A stretch of DNA of 64,000 nt. Source: an uncultured Methanoregula sp. GTDB lineage: Archaea; Halobacteriota; Methanomicrobia; Methanomicrobiales; Methanospirillaceae. The number at the start of each line of letters is the position of its first letter. Position 1 is the stretch's first letter. Location: contig NZ_OY763919.1 in NCBI RefSeq assembly GCF_963667735.1, positions 1,145,539-1,209,538 on the forward strand, read 5' to 3'. The notes below the pieces were generated by a model. It saw only the letters and a list, made by a program, of their open reading frames with translations. It ran no database searches and was not told the DNA's origin. Below are positions 53,370-64,000 of the stretch, piece by piece. A program made the translations under genes and the position numbers.

Positions 53370-53450
53370 ATGTGCAGGATCCCCCGGCAGGACAAATTTT
53401 TTCCGGTGTGATACCAACATCTTTACTGTACCGCATCCCACGCTGTCAGT

Positions 53451-54317
53451 ATGTTTGAGAGTATTGGCAGGAGCTTCTCGCTCGTCAAAACGAGCTGGAG
53501 CATCCTGATGCAGGACAAGAAACTGCTCGCCTTCCCGGTCATGTCGGGTATAATCTCCCTCATTGTGCTTGCAACGTTCCTCATTCCCCTCTTCATTGCT
53601 GGGAGCCTTGAGACCGGTGTCAAGGGTGGATCGCTTGAATTCTATGCAGGGCTGTTCGTCTTCTACGTTGTCAGCTACTTTGTCGTGATATTCTTCAACA
53701 CGGCGCTCATCACCTGCGTGAACGCCAGGCTCGATGGCAAAGTGATGAGTATCGGTGAGGCAGTGTCCGTCTCTCTGCGCCATTTCCCCGCTATCCTTGC
53801 CTGGGCGCTGGTCTCTGCAACGATCGGCATCCTGCTCCATATGCTCGAAGAGCGGGCCGGATTTGTTGGCCAGATTGCAGCCTCCCTGATCGGGGGAGCC
53901 TGGGGTCTTGTCACGTTCTTTGTCGTGCCGGTGCTCATCCTGGAGGATAAAGGTGTGATCGATTCTGTCAAGGAGTCCGTATCGCTCATCAAGAAGACCT
54001 GGGGCGAGAGCATTGTCGGGGCCGGCTCCATCATGATAATCTTCCTTGTCATCGGGATCGTCGCATTCCTCGCCGTCCTTGGCACCATGTTCCTTGGCAA
54101 CTCCACAATCTTCTGGGCAGCCGTGTTCCTGTTCATCATCTTTGCCATCGTCCTTGCGGTGGTTGCATCCGCAATGCAGGGAATCTTTGTCACTGCCCTG
54201 TACCGGTATGCAAAGACCGGTACCGTCCCATCGGCATTCGACAAGGACCAGATCCAGAATGCCTTTGCCCCGAAGCCCGGTGCGACTACCGGCTTTGGCG
54301 GGTCGGGCAATATCTGA
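53451..54317 (+). CDS. DUF6159-type membrane protein (untagged)
   Basis: 288 residues with six TM segments. It starts directly with the family motif MFESIGRSFSLVKTSWSILM, then QDKKLLAFPVMSGIISLIVL. The conserved cytoplasmic segment KESVSLIKKTWGESIVGAGS is near residue 170, and FVTALYRYAKTGTVPSAFDK closes the family region. This is the same core as in the tagged proteins at 43567 and 45232 but without the GWCPN tag and linker. It gives the reference length for the core. Function unknown. Confidence 0.82.
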   Translation: MFESIGRSFSLVKTSWSILMQDKKLLAFPVMSGIISLIVLATFLIPLFIAGSLETGVKGGSLEFYAGLFVFYVVSYFVVIFFNTALITCVNARLDGKVMSIGEAVSVSLRHFPAILAWALVSATIGILLHMLEERAGFVGQIAASLIGGAWGLVTFFVVPVLILEDKGVIDSVKESVSLIKKTWGESIVGAGSIMIIFLVIGIVAFLAVLGTMFLGNSTIFWAAVFLFIIFAIVLAVVASAMQGIFVTALYRYAKTGTVPSAFDKDQIQNAFAPKPGATTGFGGSGNI

Positions 54318-54382
54318 ACAATTACAATCTCTCCTCTTTTTTGGATCAATAGCTATACAAAAAAAGCCATCCCACCAGATCT

Positions 54383-54826
54383 ATGAACAACCGGCCCTCG
54401 TGGGAATCCCTGCCCGCGACTACTCCAGAAGGAAAGATAAAGACGCTTGGCATCGAACCCGGCCTTCTGGTCGACATCAGGACGCTCGGTACGATCAGCA
54501 ACCAGTATTCCGTTGCCGTGTATCTCTTTTTCGAAAAGGACCTTGCCCACAACCGCAGTCTCGAAACCGTCCTGGAAGAGTACCGTGCCGTGTCAGAGTT
54601 CGAGCGTCCCTTCATCCGGGTTGATCGTTTCCTTGAATTCACCCGGGAGAACGATCCATCCTTTGAACAGACCATCCAGGAATTCCCCCTCATGGTCGAG
54701 ATCGTCCGGATCGATGAATCCCTGCCTGAAAAAGATGGAAAGCGGATCCCCTGCATCACCGGCCTGATGCCTTTCCTGGACGAGCTCGATGTGGACAGCG
54801 AAGATCCTGCCCAGCCAACTCTCTGA
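54383..54826 (+). CDS. Hypothetical protein, acidic and soluble
   Basis: 147 residues, not recognised. Predicted mixed alpha/beta: a strand-rich part (KIKTLGIEPGLLVDIRTLGT; YSVAVYLFFEKDLAHNRSLE) followed by helices (TVLEEYRAVSEFE; VDRFLEFTRENDPSFEQTI). The acidic C-terminus reads ELDVDSEDPAQPTL. One cysteine; no signal peptide. GCTATACAAA near 54350 lies about 30 bp before the ATG and could be its TATA box. Both neighbours are on the same strand but separated by more than 60 bp. Confidence 0.65.
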   Translation: MNNRPSWESLPATTPEGKIKTLGIEPGLLVDIRTLGTISNQYSVAVYLFFEKDLAHNRSLETVLEEYRAVSEFERPFIRVDRFLEFTRENDPSFEQTIQEFPLMVEIVRIDESLPEKDGKRIPCITGLMPFLDELDVDSEDPAQPTL

Positions 54827-54925
54827 CGGGTCCCGACTCCCCGGCCCCGCAATCCTTTTTAACTCCTCTCCGGATTGTGAGTCACCAGATCGCTATAAAT
54901 TTGAAGAGAACCAATTGATAAAGAC

Positions 54926-55669
54926 ATGAGCCTGCTCACGAAGAAGCGTTTTTATTCAGCGGTCGATACTGTTGTCCCCAGCAGATATCTCCTCAAGTTT
55001 CGGAAATTCATCTTTTTTGAGCCAACCATGGGACACGATATCGCAAACCGGGGCCGGCTTTCTCACTATGGCTGCGCAGAGCGCAAGGAGTTTGCGAAGG
55101 AGCTCAAAAAGATCCGGGCTGAATCCGATCTCCTTCTCGAGGACATCGAGGCTTACCACATCCACATGGCAGTCCAGCGGACCAAAAAAGTGCCCGGTGA
55201 TATTGCCGAAGTCGGGGTGTACCGGGGCGGTTCGGCAAAGATCATCTGCCTCTCGAAAGGCGATCGGCCCCTCCATCTCTTCGATACCTTCGAAGGCCTG
55301 CCCAAGGTTGACGATATCGATATGGTCTGGCCGTTCTACGAGGGCAAGTTCGCCGCATCCTTCGACGGGGTCAAGGCATACCTCAGCGACAACCCGAATG
55401 TCCATTTTTACAAGGGGATCTTCCCGGCAACCTCGGGGCCGGTCAGGGACAAGACCTTCTCGCTCGTCAATCTCGATGTGGACTGCTACGAGAGCACCCG
55501 GCAGTGCCTTGAGTTCTTCTATCCCAGGATGAGCCCCGGCGGGATCATCATATCCCACGACTACATCACGGCGCCCGGTGTCAAAAAGGCGTTCGATGAT
55601 TTCTTCGAGGGAAAATCCGAGCCGGTACTGGAAACCGCGGGCTCCCAGTGCCTTGTCGTGAAAGTGTAA
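54926..55669 (+). CDS. TylF/MycF-type O-methyltransferase
   Basis: 247 residues of the macrocin O-methyltransferase (TylF) family, SAM-dependent enzymes acting on sugar hydroxyls. Motifs are VPGDIAEVGVYRGGSAKIIC (SAM motif I), RPLHLFDTFEGLPKVDDID, LVNLDVDCYESTRQCLEFFY with the metal/catalytic Asp pair, and GGIIISHDYITAPGVKKAFD. Such enzymes often modify surface glycans. No glycosyltransferases are adjacent, so the substrate is open. GCTATAAATTT at 54892-54902 lies about 25-30 bp before the ATG, so the mRNA is nearly leaderless. Confidence 0.9.
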   Translation: MSLLTKKRFYSAVDTVVPSRYLLKFRKFIFFEPTMGHDIANRGRLSHYGCAERKEFAKELKKIRAESDLLLEDIEAYHIHMAVQRTKKVPGDIAEVGVYRGGSAKIICLSKGDRPLHLFDTFEGLPKVDDIDMVWPFYEGKFAASFDGVKAYLSDNPNVHFYKGIFPATSGPVRDKTFSLVNLDVDCYESTRQCLEFFYPRMSPGGIIISHDYITAPGVKKAFDDFFEGKSEPVLETAGSQCLVVKV

Positions 55670-55696
55670 AAAATAAAAAAGATCTTTTTCTTTTCT

Positions 55697-55876
55697 TCAA
55701 TCCTTGATGATGAGGGCGCCAAAGACGACCAGCATCAGGCCGAACAGCACAACAACAATGCCGATCAAGCCCTGGACTGCCACGATAACCTGGGGAAGGT
55801 AGATCCAGATGGCGTAAGCGCCGATTACACACAGTACCAGACCGATGATCAATGCAATAATTCCTGTCTTATCCAT
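55697..55876 (-). CDS. Small two-TM membrane protein (59 aa)
   Basis: 59 residues from the ATG at 55876, which follows GGAG by 7 nt. A TTG two codons earlier is not needed. It starts MDKTGIIALIIGLVLCVIGA, then WIYLPQVIVAVQGLIG and a second TM helix (IVVVLFGLMLVVFGALIIKD). Small membrane hairpins of this form are common in methanogens; the function is unknown. It is convergent with the TylF-like gene and lies about 50 bp after the MFS stop region on the opposite side. Confidence 0.7.
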   Translation of the reverse strand: MDKTGIIALIIGLVLCVIGAYAIWIYLPQVIVAVQGLIGIVVVLFGLMLVVFGALIIKD

Positions 55877-55927
55877 ACTCAATCTCCATTGATACTATTC
55901 TGTCGGAAAAATATAAGGATATTGGAT

Positions 55928-57067
55928 TTACCGTGTATCAGACCCTTTTTTTTGCCTGCAGAGCGATTTCCACGGATAGGGCAGCAGGGCCATCAGGATG
56001 ATCGCGATCACAATCGGGATCGGGATGGTTCCAAGAGCTGCTGCCAGGGAGACATGGTCTGCGATCAGGCCGTTGACGGCAACCCCGAGACCCCCAAAGC
56101 CGATAGCAAGGCCGAGCATCATGCCAGAGGCAAGCCCCACGTTCTGGGGCAGGAGCTCATGCGACATGGCAACCGCGACTGCAAAGGTGGACCAGAGGAA
56201 GAACCCGAAGAGGAGGAGGCAGGCGATTGCAGCAATCCCGGAACTCACGAAGAACAAATAGAAGAATGGGACTGCACCGGCAAGGCCAAGGACCATGAAC
56301 TCTTTTCTCCCTATGCGATCGGAAATATGTCCCCCGGCCATCTGGCCGGCAACACCGGCAAGGAGCATCAGGGTCATGACCGCGCTTGCCATGACAAGGG
56401 TGTAGCCCTGCGACACCAGGTACATCGGGAGGAATGTTATGGCGGCAAAAACCGCCCAGGCCCGGAGAACAGAGGCTGCCATCAGGATGACAAACGGCCA
56501 TTTCGAAGGAACATCCCCGGGTGCCACATCCGGTTTTGGCAGATGGCGGTCTGCCCCGGCAATGCCCCCTGGCAGGATGATCTTCAGGATAAAGACCATG
56601 ACAACTGCCGGGATGACGAGGAGGAGTAATCCCGGCAGGCCAAACGCCCAGACGAGGGCTCCGGCCAGGACCGGGCCGATGGCGTACCCGACATTTCCGC
56701 CAACAACAAAGTACGACGTGATCCGCCCCCGGTTCTCGCTCGTGCACAACCGGCTGACCCGGCTGAGCGCGGTAGGGTGGAAACAGGCATGCCCGAGAGC
56801 CGCAAGGATGGCAAAGGCCATGATCAGGTAATAGTTCTGCGCAACGCCCATGAGGGCGATGAAGACTGCGCTCACGAGCAGGCTCAGGCTCACGCTTATC
56901 GTCAGGCCCCGGGTGTCCGAGAGCCAGCCGACAGCCGGCTGGGTGAAGGAGGAGGTGATGTTGTAGGCCGTGACCAGCAGTCCTGCGGCAAGGTAGGAGT
57001 ACCCGTTGCTTGCAATCAGGAGCGGCAGGATTGCCGGCAGCACCGGCATGTAGATGTCGGTGACCAT
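55928..57067 (-). CDS. MFS transporter (fosmidomycin-resistance type)
   Basis: 379 residues from the first canonical start, with about 12 TM segments. YSYLAAGLLVTAYNITSSFT and QPAVGWLSDTRG (the loop 2-3 motif), LGHACFHPTALSRVSRL and GRITSYFVVGGNVGYAIGPV are typical of the Fsr-like drug-efflux MFS group. Oddity: the reading frame stays open upstream of the ATG at 57067 and encodes RSIRQSITGLAAAH. That stretch resembles the beginning of TM1 in relatives (LLLSLGHLV-type), but the extension has no ATG, GTG or TTG. It is the last gene of the ppsA operon. Confidence 0.87.
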   Translation of the reverse strand: MVTDIYMPVLPAILPLLIASNGYSYLAAGLLVTAYNITSSFTQPAVGWLSDTRGLTISVSLSLLVSAVFIALMGVAQNYYLIMAFAILAALGHACFHPTALSRVSRLCTSENRGRITSYFVVGGNVGYAIGPVLAGALVWAFGLPGLLLLVIPAVVMVFILKIILPGGIAGADRHLPKPDVAPGDVPSKWPFVILMAASVLRAWAVFAAITFLPMYLVSQGYTLVMASAVMTLMLLAGVAGQMAGGHISDRIGRKEFMVLGLAGAVPFFYLFFVSSGIAAIACLLLFGFFLWSTFAVAVAMSHELLPQNVGLASGMMLGLAIGFGGLGVAVNGLIADHVSLAAALGTIPIPIVIAIILMALLPYPWKSLCRQKKGSDTR

Positions 57068-57117
57068 ATGGGCCGCAGCAAGGCCGGTGATGGACTGCCT
57101 GATGCTGCGGGTCCGGG

Positions 57118-57732
57118 TTACTGTGTCCGTATCAGCCGTAGGATCTCGACCTCGATCTCCTGCACGTCTTTTGTATGGAAGGCAAAGGTGCGCTTTATTG
57201 GGAATGCCCCGCCGATCTTCTCGGCAATCTCCGCCCTTCCTTCTGTGTAGGCTTTTACAAATGGGGTGGATCCCGCATTAAAGATGCTGTAGGTGACCGG
57301 CGCAAGGGCCAGGGCGGCGTCGATGAACGGCCGGTCGGCATGGGCTTTCTGGGCCCCGAACGGCGGGTTCATGACAATCGTATCGCAGGGTCCGATCCCC
57401 TGGAGAGATTCCGGGCTCCTGATGTCGGATGCAACAAAGGTAACATCGGCATCCAGCAGTTCTGCATTCTTCTCCGCAACGCGGACCGCCTGCTCGTCGA
57501 TCTCGACTCCAATCACCTGTTCAGCCCCGAGCAGGGCAGCACCGATGGCAAGAACCCCGGTCCCGCTCCCGAGATCGCAGACCCTGCGGCCTTCGATATC
57601 CTGTTTCATGAACGCGTGGAAGAGGAGCCGGGCGGCAAGCGGGGCCGGGGTCTGGTATTGTTCAAGGGCGGCCCGGGGCCGGGAAAATCCCTCCAGGCGC
57701 TGGAGCATCATCTCCAGGTTCTTGAGCTTCAT
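57118..57732 (-). CDS. METTL5-like N6-adenine methyltransferase (COG2263)
   Basis: 204 residues. SAM motif I is RRVCDLGSGTGVLAIGAALL (about residues 49-68). IGVEIDEQAV is strand 2, and the catalytic motif is TIVMNPPFGAQKAHADRPFI (NPPF). The N-terminus LEQYQTPAPLAARLLFHAF is typical of this archaeal/eukaryotic family. The human member METTL5 methylates adenine in small-subunit rRNA, so an rRNA target is likely. The start overlaps the dph2 stop (ATGA). Co-location with dph2 puts two translation-linked modification genes together. Confidence 0.9.
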   Translation of the reverse strand: MKLKNLEMMLQRLEGFSRPRAALEQYQTPAPLAARLLFHAFMKQDIEGRRVCDLGSGTGVLAIGAALLGAEQVIGVEIDEQAVRVAEKNAELLDADVTFVASDIRSPESLQGIGPCDTIVMNPPFGAQKAHADRPFIDAALALAPVTYSIFNAGSTPFVKAYTEGRAEIAEKIGGAFPIKRTFAFHTKDVQEIEVEILRLIRTQ

Positions 57733-58676
57733 GGGATCTCGTCGATGGCGTACTCATCCCAGGTCCGCTTCCCGCAGACGATCTCGAACTCCTGCGGGGA
57801 GAGGACCGGCACGGGAAACCGCACCTGGTCGTCATAGGCAAGCCGGGGGCAGGCGGTGTTGACATATGCGGCGAACCCGAGGTTCAAAAGCTCGTCAGGA
57901 CTCACTTCCCGCATCGTGACGATGACTGCATCGGGCGAGAGCGAAGCAAGGCGCCGGGCAAGGTCGAGGCGCTGCTGGCCCTGCTTGGTGGAGACGATGA
58001 TTCCCACCGAGCCGGCACTGCGGGCTTTCTCCATTGTGGCAAACCGCCTGCGACGGAGAGCATCGCCATTCACTTCCTGTGCCGTCCCGGTGAGGGGATC
58101 GAGCGCAATGACCCGGAGACCGGTGGTGAGGGCCATGCCGACCGGGTGAAAGACGCCGGTTCCGACAAAGAGGATCTCCTCCGCACCCGGAATACGGGCA
58201 GCGGTGAAACAGCAGCCAAGTACCTGGCCCGGGTGCGGGATCCTCCCGCTGCCCGGGGCTACCCGCGCTTCGATTCCCCGCGACCGGAGGAACGCCACCA
58301 TTGCCGGAATAAGATGGACGTGCTGGACTGTAGTGACAAGGCCGATCGTTGTGCGGGTAAGGAGCGGCAATGCCTTTTCAAGTACCGCAGGATCGAAGTC
58401 CACGCGGTACGGCTCGAAGATCACCCTTGGCTGGTCATCCACGGGGGCGTGGCCGAAATGGACGAGCACATCGGCAAAAGCAAGGGTGTCGAGCGCCAGG
58501 TCGCAGGCGCCATAGCAAGGATCGCCGCTTACGATGACTGTAAAACCGGCCTCGCGCAGGAACCGTGCATATTCCCCGGCTTTCCGTTTCAGCCCTGCCG
58601 GGAACTGGAGGGCAATGGTCTTTGCCCCCCTTGCCCGCAGTTTTTCTACCAGTTCAGAGGAACCGCTTGACAACAT
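57729..58676 (-). CDS. dph2: Diphthamide synthase subunit Dph2
   Basis: About 315 residues. Dph2 is a non-canonical radical SAM enzyme that transfers the 3-amino-3-carboxypropyl group of SAM to a histidine of elongation factor 2. The three cluster cysteines are visible in three separate domains: [13 protein letters not shown] (about residue 54), [11 protein letters not shown] and [34 protein letters not shown] begins the first domain. It starts inside the hpt gene; the ATG could be 58676 or 58688, giving an overlap of 23 or 35 bp, so translation is coupled. Confidence 0.92.
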   Translation of the reverse strand: MLSSGSSELVEKLRARGAKTIALQFPAGLKRKAGEYARFLREAGFTVIVSGDPCYGACDLALDTLAFADVLVHFGHAPVDDQPRVIFEPYRVDFDPAVLEKALPLLTRTTIGLVTTVQHVHLIPAMVAFLRSRGIEARVAPGSGRIPHPGQVLGCCFTAARIPGAEEILFVGTGVFHPVGMALTTGLRVIALDPLTGTAQEVNGDALRRRRFATMEKARSAGSVGIIVSTKQGQQRLDLARRLASLSPDAVIVTMREVSPDELLNLGFAAYVNTACPRLAYDDQVRFPVPVLSPQEFEIVCGKRTWDEYAIDEIP

Positions 58677-59202
58677 GGACCCGGTCATCCACCTCGATCT
58701 TCACGAGGGACTTGTACGGCCGGCCGATATCGGGCTCTCCCCGCTGGATGGCGATGCAGACATCGACCACGTCTGCACCTGCGATCTCCAGCGCATGGAG
58801 GAGCGCCTTCATGGTCCCGCCCGTGCTGACCACGTCATCGATGATCACGACGCGGTCGCCTTTGTACACGCCATTTAAGTACAGTTCGCCCTTCGAATAG
58901 CCGGTCTTCTGGTGGACCGGGATCTCGTTAGGGAGGTTGTACACGCGCTTGCGCATCACCGTCATCGGGATGTCGGTCATGATCGAGAGGACGGAACCTA
59001 TGTGGATGCCCATAGCTTCCACGACAACGATCTTGTCCACGCCATTTAAGTCCATCACCTTGATCATGGCGGCTGCCACATCGCGGAGGAGGGCTGGTTC
59101 GACAATCGGTACCCCGTCGGTGATCGGGTGGATGAAGTAATTGTACTCCCCGCGTTTCACCATCGGGCAGGTCTCAAGGGATTCTACAAGCCGGTCAAGC
59201 AT
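58654..59202 (-). CDS. hpt: Purine phosphoribosyltransferase (archaeal HPRT type)
   Basis: 182 residues. The PRPP-binding motif is [20 protein letters not shown] (about residues 117-136). The N-terminal part contains the archaeal HPRT signature ([19 protein letters not shown]), and [15 protein letters not shown] follows. It salvages hypoxanthine or guanine (possibly adenine) with PRPP to the nucleotide. ATG at 59202 is chosen because GGTGAG ends 5 nt upstream; the GTG at 59211 is part of that site. It overlaps mfnA by 8 bp and dph2 by at least 23 bp. Confidence 0.9.
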   Translation of the reverse strand: MLDRLVESLETCPMVKRGEYNYFIHPITDGVPIVEPALLRDVAAAMIKVMDLNGVDKIVVVEAMGIHIGSVLSIMTDIPMTVMRKRVYNLPNEIPVHQKTGYSKGELYLNGVYKGDRVVIIDDVVSTGGTMKALLHALEIAGADVVDVCIAIQRGEPDIGRPYKSLVKIEVDDRVHVVKRFL

Positions 59203-60290
59203 GGTTCTCACCTATATCTTTCAAAAATGCTTCAATTCTGTCCAGGTGCACGTGGGGCATACAGACTATGCGGAGATGACCCTGGCAGGTCCAGGAGACC
59301 TTCCAGGGCCCCGGAACCTGGTCTTTCCTGCACACAAAGGTCGAGACGTTCACATCGGGAGTTGCCGCCCGCATAAAGCCCCGGGTCTCCATCCCGGCAA
59401 TGAGACGCTCCGTGTTCTTCATGCACCCGGCAACAATGGCAGTCATACCCTCCCTGCCGAGATAGTCGAGGACGGCGAGCGCCCCGGCAACCGGGGCCCC
59501 GGGCCGTGTTCCGCCAAGCGTGTACTCCTGCTTGACTGTCAGGTACGGGGTATCGATGTTGAGGATGTTTAAGAGGTCAGCCTCCCGGGTGAGGAGGCAT
59601 CCGGCCGGGATCGTGCTCATACCCATTTTGTGGGGGTCCACGGCGATCGTGGTCACGCCGGGCACGGCAAAGTCGAACGGGATGGGATCGGGAAGGAACG
59701 GGATGACCATGCCGCCGAATGCGGCATCCACATGGAAGAAAATGTCGTCCTGCACCGCGATCTTCCCCAATGCGGGGATTGGGTCCACCATGCCGTACTC
59801 GGTAGTGCCGGCAACTCCTACAATGGCGACCGTGTTCTTATCCACAAGCCCGGCCGCTGCATCTGCGTCCATGCGGTGATCCTTGCACAGAGGCGTCCGG
59901 CGCATCTCCAGGCCGAGGATATCGCAGGCTTTCTTGAAGGAGAAGTGGGCGGAGCCGGGCACGATCACGTTCGGTGCGGGGATCTCGTGCCTGCGGGCTT
60001 TTGCAAGCCGGAGGGCCTGGATATTGGATTCGGTTCCCCCGCTCGTGGCATACCCGCCCGCACCGGGGCAGTGGAAGAGCTCGCCAAAACGCTGCACGAG
60101 GAGTTTTTCCAGGGAAAATGTCCCGGGAAAGAGCCCCGGGTCCCCGAGGTTCGTCTCCATGAACATGCAGTGGGCCCGCACCGCAACGCTGTGCGGGATC
60201 GTGCACATGGAGCTCAAAATAAAGTCGTGGTCAAGGTCCTCCCGCTTTTTCTCCAGGAGGAATCGGAAGAGTTCTTCTTCGGACCGACCC

Positions 60291-60301
<11 letters not shown>
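59195..60301 (-). CDS. mfnA: L-tyrosine/L-aspartate decarboxylase MfnA
   Basis: 368 residues. A PLP-dependent group II decarboxylase that makes tyramine for methanofuran (and beta-alanine from Asp in some archaea). The PLP lysine is in [14 protein letters not shown] (near residue 225). Other signatures are [36 protein letters not shown] and [13 protein letters not shown]. The start at ATG 60301 gives [20 protein letters not shown], typical for the family. The start lies 11 bp inside ppsA. Full length. Confidence 0.93.
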
Positions 60302-62582
<2,281 letters not shown>

Positions 62583-62767
62583 TGCTCGCACCACTTATGA
62601 TCTCATCTCCCGCCACTTTAATAATTATCATACCGTGTTTTTGCCGGGCCGGAAAACCCGCGGGAACGGATCCGACAGATTATTTGTCCGGATCGTTTAA
62701 GAAGCGCCTCGCGCAGACAAGAAGAATAACCCTCTTTAAGTCCGGTGATGATAGTATATGGGTTTTT

Positions 62768-64000
62768 ATGGCAAACGCGAGAGTGCTCGTCAGCGATCCG
62801 CTGGCGGAAGAAGGGCTCGTCATCCTGCGGGCGGCCGTTGACGTTGATGTCAAAACCGATCTCAAGGAAGAAGAGCTCTGCAAGATCATCGGGGACTACG
62901 ATGCCCTGCTGGTGCGGAGCGGCACCGATGTCAACGCGAAAGTGATAGCAGCCGGGAAGCGGCTCAAGTTCATCGGGCGTGCAGGTGTCGGCGTGGACAA
63001 TATCGATGTGGATGCCGCAACCAAGTGCGGTATCATTGTCGCCAATGCTCCCGAGGGCAACACCCTTGCGGCAACCGAGCACACCATGGCGATGATGCAG
63101 TCCCTTGCCCGGAACATCCCCCAGGCGAACGCGAGCCTCAAGAAGAAGGAGTGGAAGCGCTCCAAGTTCATGGGCGTTGAGCTCAACGAGAAGACGCTCG
63201 GCATTGTGGGATTCGGCCGGATCGGCCGCGAGGTTGCAAAACGGGCCAAAGCCATGGACATGAAGGTCGTTGCCTACGACCCGTTCATAACCCAGGAACG
63301 GGCGGCCCAGCTCGGCGTTGAGATGATGTCGATGGCCGACCTCTTCACGGTTGCCGACGTCATCACCGTCCACACCCCGCTCATCCCCGAGACAACGCAT
63401 GTGATCAATACCAAGAGCATTGCCACGATGAAGGACGGCGTGCGGATCATCAACTGCGCCCGCGGCGGTATCATCGACGAGAAGGATCTCTACGATGCGA
63501 TCAAGTCCGGGAAAGTTGCCGGGGCCGCGCTCGATGTTTTCGAGCAGGAGCCCCCGACCGAGTCCCCGCTTTTGACCCTCGACCAGGTCATCGTCACCCC
63601 GCATCTCGGGGCGAGCACGGTCGAGGCGCAGCTGAACGTGGCAGTCTCGGTGGCAAAGCAGTGCGTTGAAGTGCTTAACGGCGGATCGGCCAAGTACGTG
63701 GTCAATGCCCCGATGGTTCCCCCCGAGCATGCGGAGATCCTCCAGCCCTATGCCCAGCTGGCCGAGAAGATGGGCAGGTTTGCGATCCAGATCGCCGGTG
63801 GAAGACTTGCATCGGTGGAGTGCATCTATGGCGGCGAGCTGTCGGCGTATGCCGGGAGCATGAAGTTTGTCACGCGCCTTGCCTTAAAAGGACTCCTCGA
63901 CCCGATCCTCCAGCAGCCGGTGAACATCGTGAACGCCGAGTTCGTGGCAAAGGAACGCGGCATCGCGATCAGCGAGACCGTGACGCAGGAAGCATTAGGG
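62768..64000 (+). CDS. serA: D-3-phosphoglycerate dehydrogenase (3' end outside window)
   Basis: 411 codons are present and the frame is open at the window end; the family is about 525 residues. It oxidises 3-phosphoglycerate with NAD in serine synthesis. Visible: VLVSDPLAEEGLVIL, RAGVGVDNIDVDAA, the NAD-binding LGIVGFGRIGREVAKRAKAM, INCARGGIIDE, ALDVFEQEPP, and the catalytic Glu and His region VIVTPHLGASTVEAQ. The intervening ASB domain starts near residue 320; the ACT domain would lie beyond the window. The ATG at 62768 follows AGTATATGGG, a possible TATA element. Confidence 0.95.
   Translation, partial: MANARVLVSDPLAEEGLVILRAAVDVDVKTDLKEEELCKIIGDYDALLVRSGTDVNAKVIAAGKRLKFIGRAGVGVDNIDVDAATKCGIIVANAPEGNTLAATEHTMAMMQSLARNIPQANASLKKKEWKRSKFMGVELNEKTLGIVGFGRIGREVAKRAKAMDMKVVAYDPFITQERAAQLGVEMMSMADLFTVADVITVHTPLIPETTHVINTKSIATMKDGVRIINCARGGIIDEKDLYDAIKSGKVAGAALDVFEQEPPTESPLLTLDQVIVTPHLGASTVEAQLNVAVSVAKQCVEVLNGGSAKYVVNAPMVPPEHAEILQPYAQLAEKMGRFAIQIAGGRLASVECIYGGELSAYAGSMKFVTRLALKGLLDPILQQPVNIVNAEFVAKERGIAISETVTQEALG

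Overview
This window looks like part of a methanogenic archaeon chromosome from the order Methanomicrobiales, most likely Methanoregula or a close relative. The 16S rRNA is archaeal (ATTCTGGTTGATCC start, ATCACCTCCT end). Methanogen-specific genes are present: mfnA for methanofuran, mptE for tetrahydromethanopterin, a FilR1-type regulator, dph2 and iron-sulfur flavoproteins. Promoters are archaeal TATA boxes, and several sit about 25 bp from the start codon, which implies leaderless mRNAs. The genus call comes from memory of sequence style, not from a search.

Layout. Positions 1-7.5 kb hold a kinase and an oxygen-defence and flavoprotein neighbourhood: rubrerythrin, radC, FMN reductase, zinc ribbon, a 41-aa desulforedoxin, an AhpD-like protein, a peroxiredoxin and two tandem iron-sulfur flavoproteins. 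An M50 protease and chorismate mutase follow. 7.5-9 kb is gene-poor and carries an 18-bp tandem repeat. 9-14 kb has a methyltransferase, an operon of DHH/TrkA-N protein, mptE and a COG1031 radical SAM enzyme, and tRNA-Lys. 14-26.4 kb is rich in sensors: a 7TM-PAS kinase, a PAS protein without kinase and a 1532-aa REC/PAS/GAF kinase. It also holds a second rubrerythrin, a pilin-like surface protein, a LigB dioxygenase, a flavoprotein and a methyltransferase. 26.4-30 kb encodes a heterodimeric ABC exporter, and 30.7-32.7 kb a kelch/PKD surface protein.

32.7-34.5 kb is non-coding, with inverted repeats and then tandem rRNA promoters. 34.5-39.75 kb is the rRNA operon: 16S, a spacer with a D-armless tRNA-like element instead of tRNA-Ala, 23S, tRNA-Cys and two identical 5S genes. 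The pre-16S and pre-23S processing stems can be read directly.

43.5-49.4 kb is the most unusual part. Two operons and one single gene encode six otherwise different membrane proteins that share an N-terminal G-W-C-P-N motif (degenerate in one). Two paralogous HTH regulators head the operons. All three promoters carry an 8-4-8 palindrome placed directly between the TATA box and the transcription start. This looks like a small autoregulated membrane or envelope regulon.

49.6-55.9 kb is accessory metabolism and membrane proteins. 55.9-62.6 kb is a tightly overlapping minus-strand operon (ppsA-mfnA-hpt-dph2-methyltransferase-MFS) divergent from serA, which runs off the window end.
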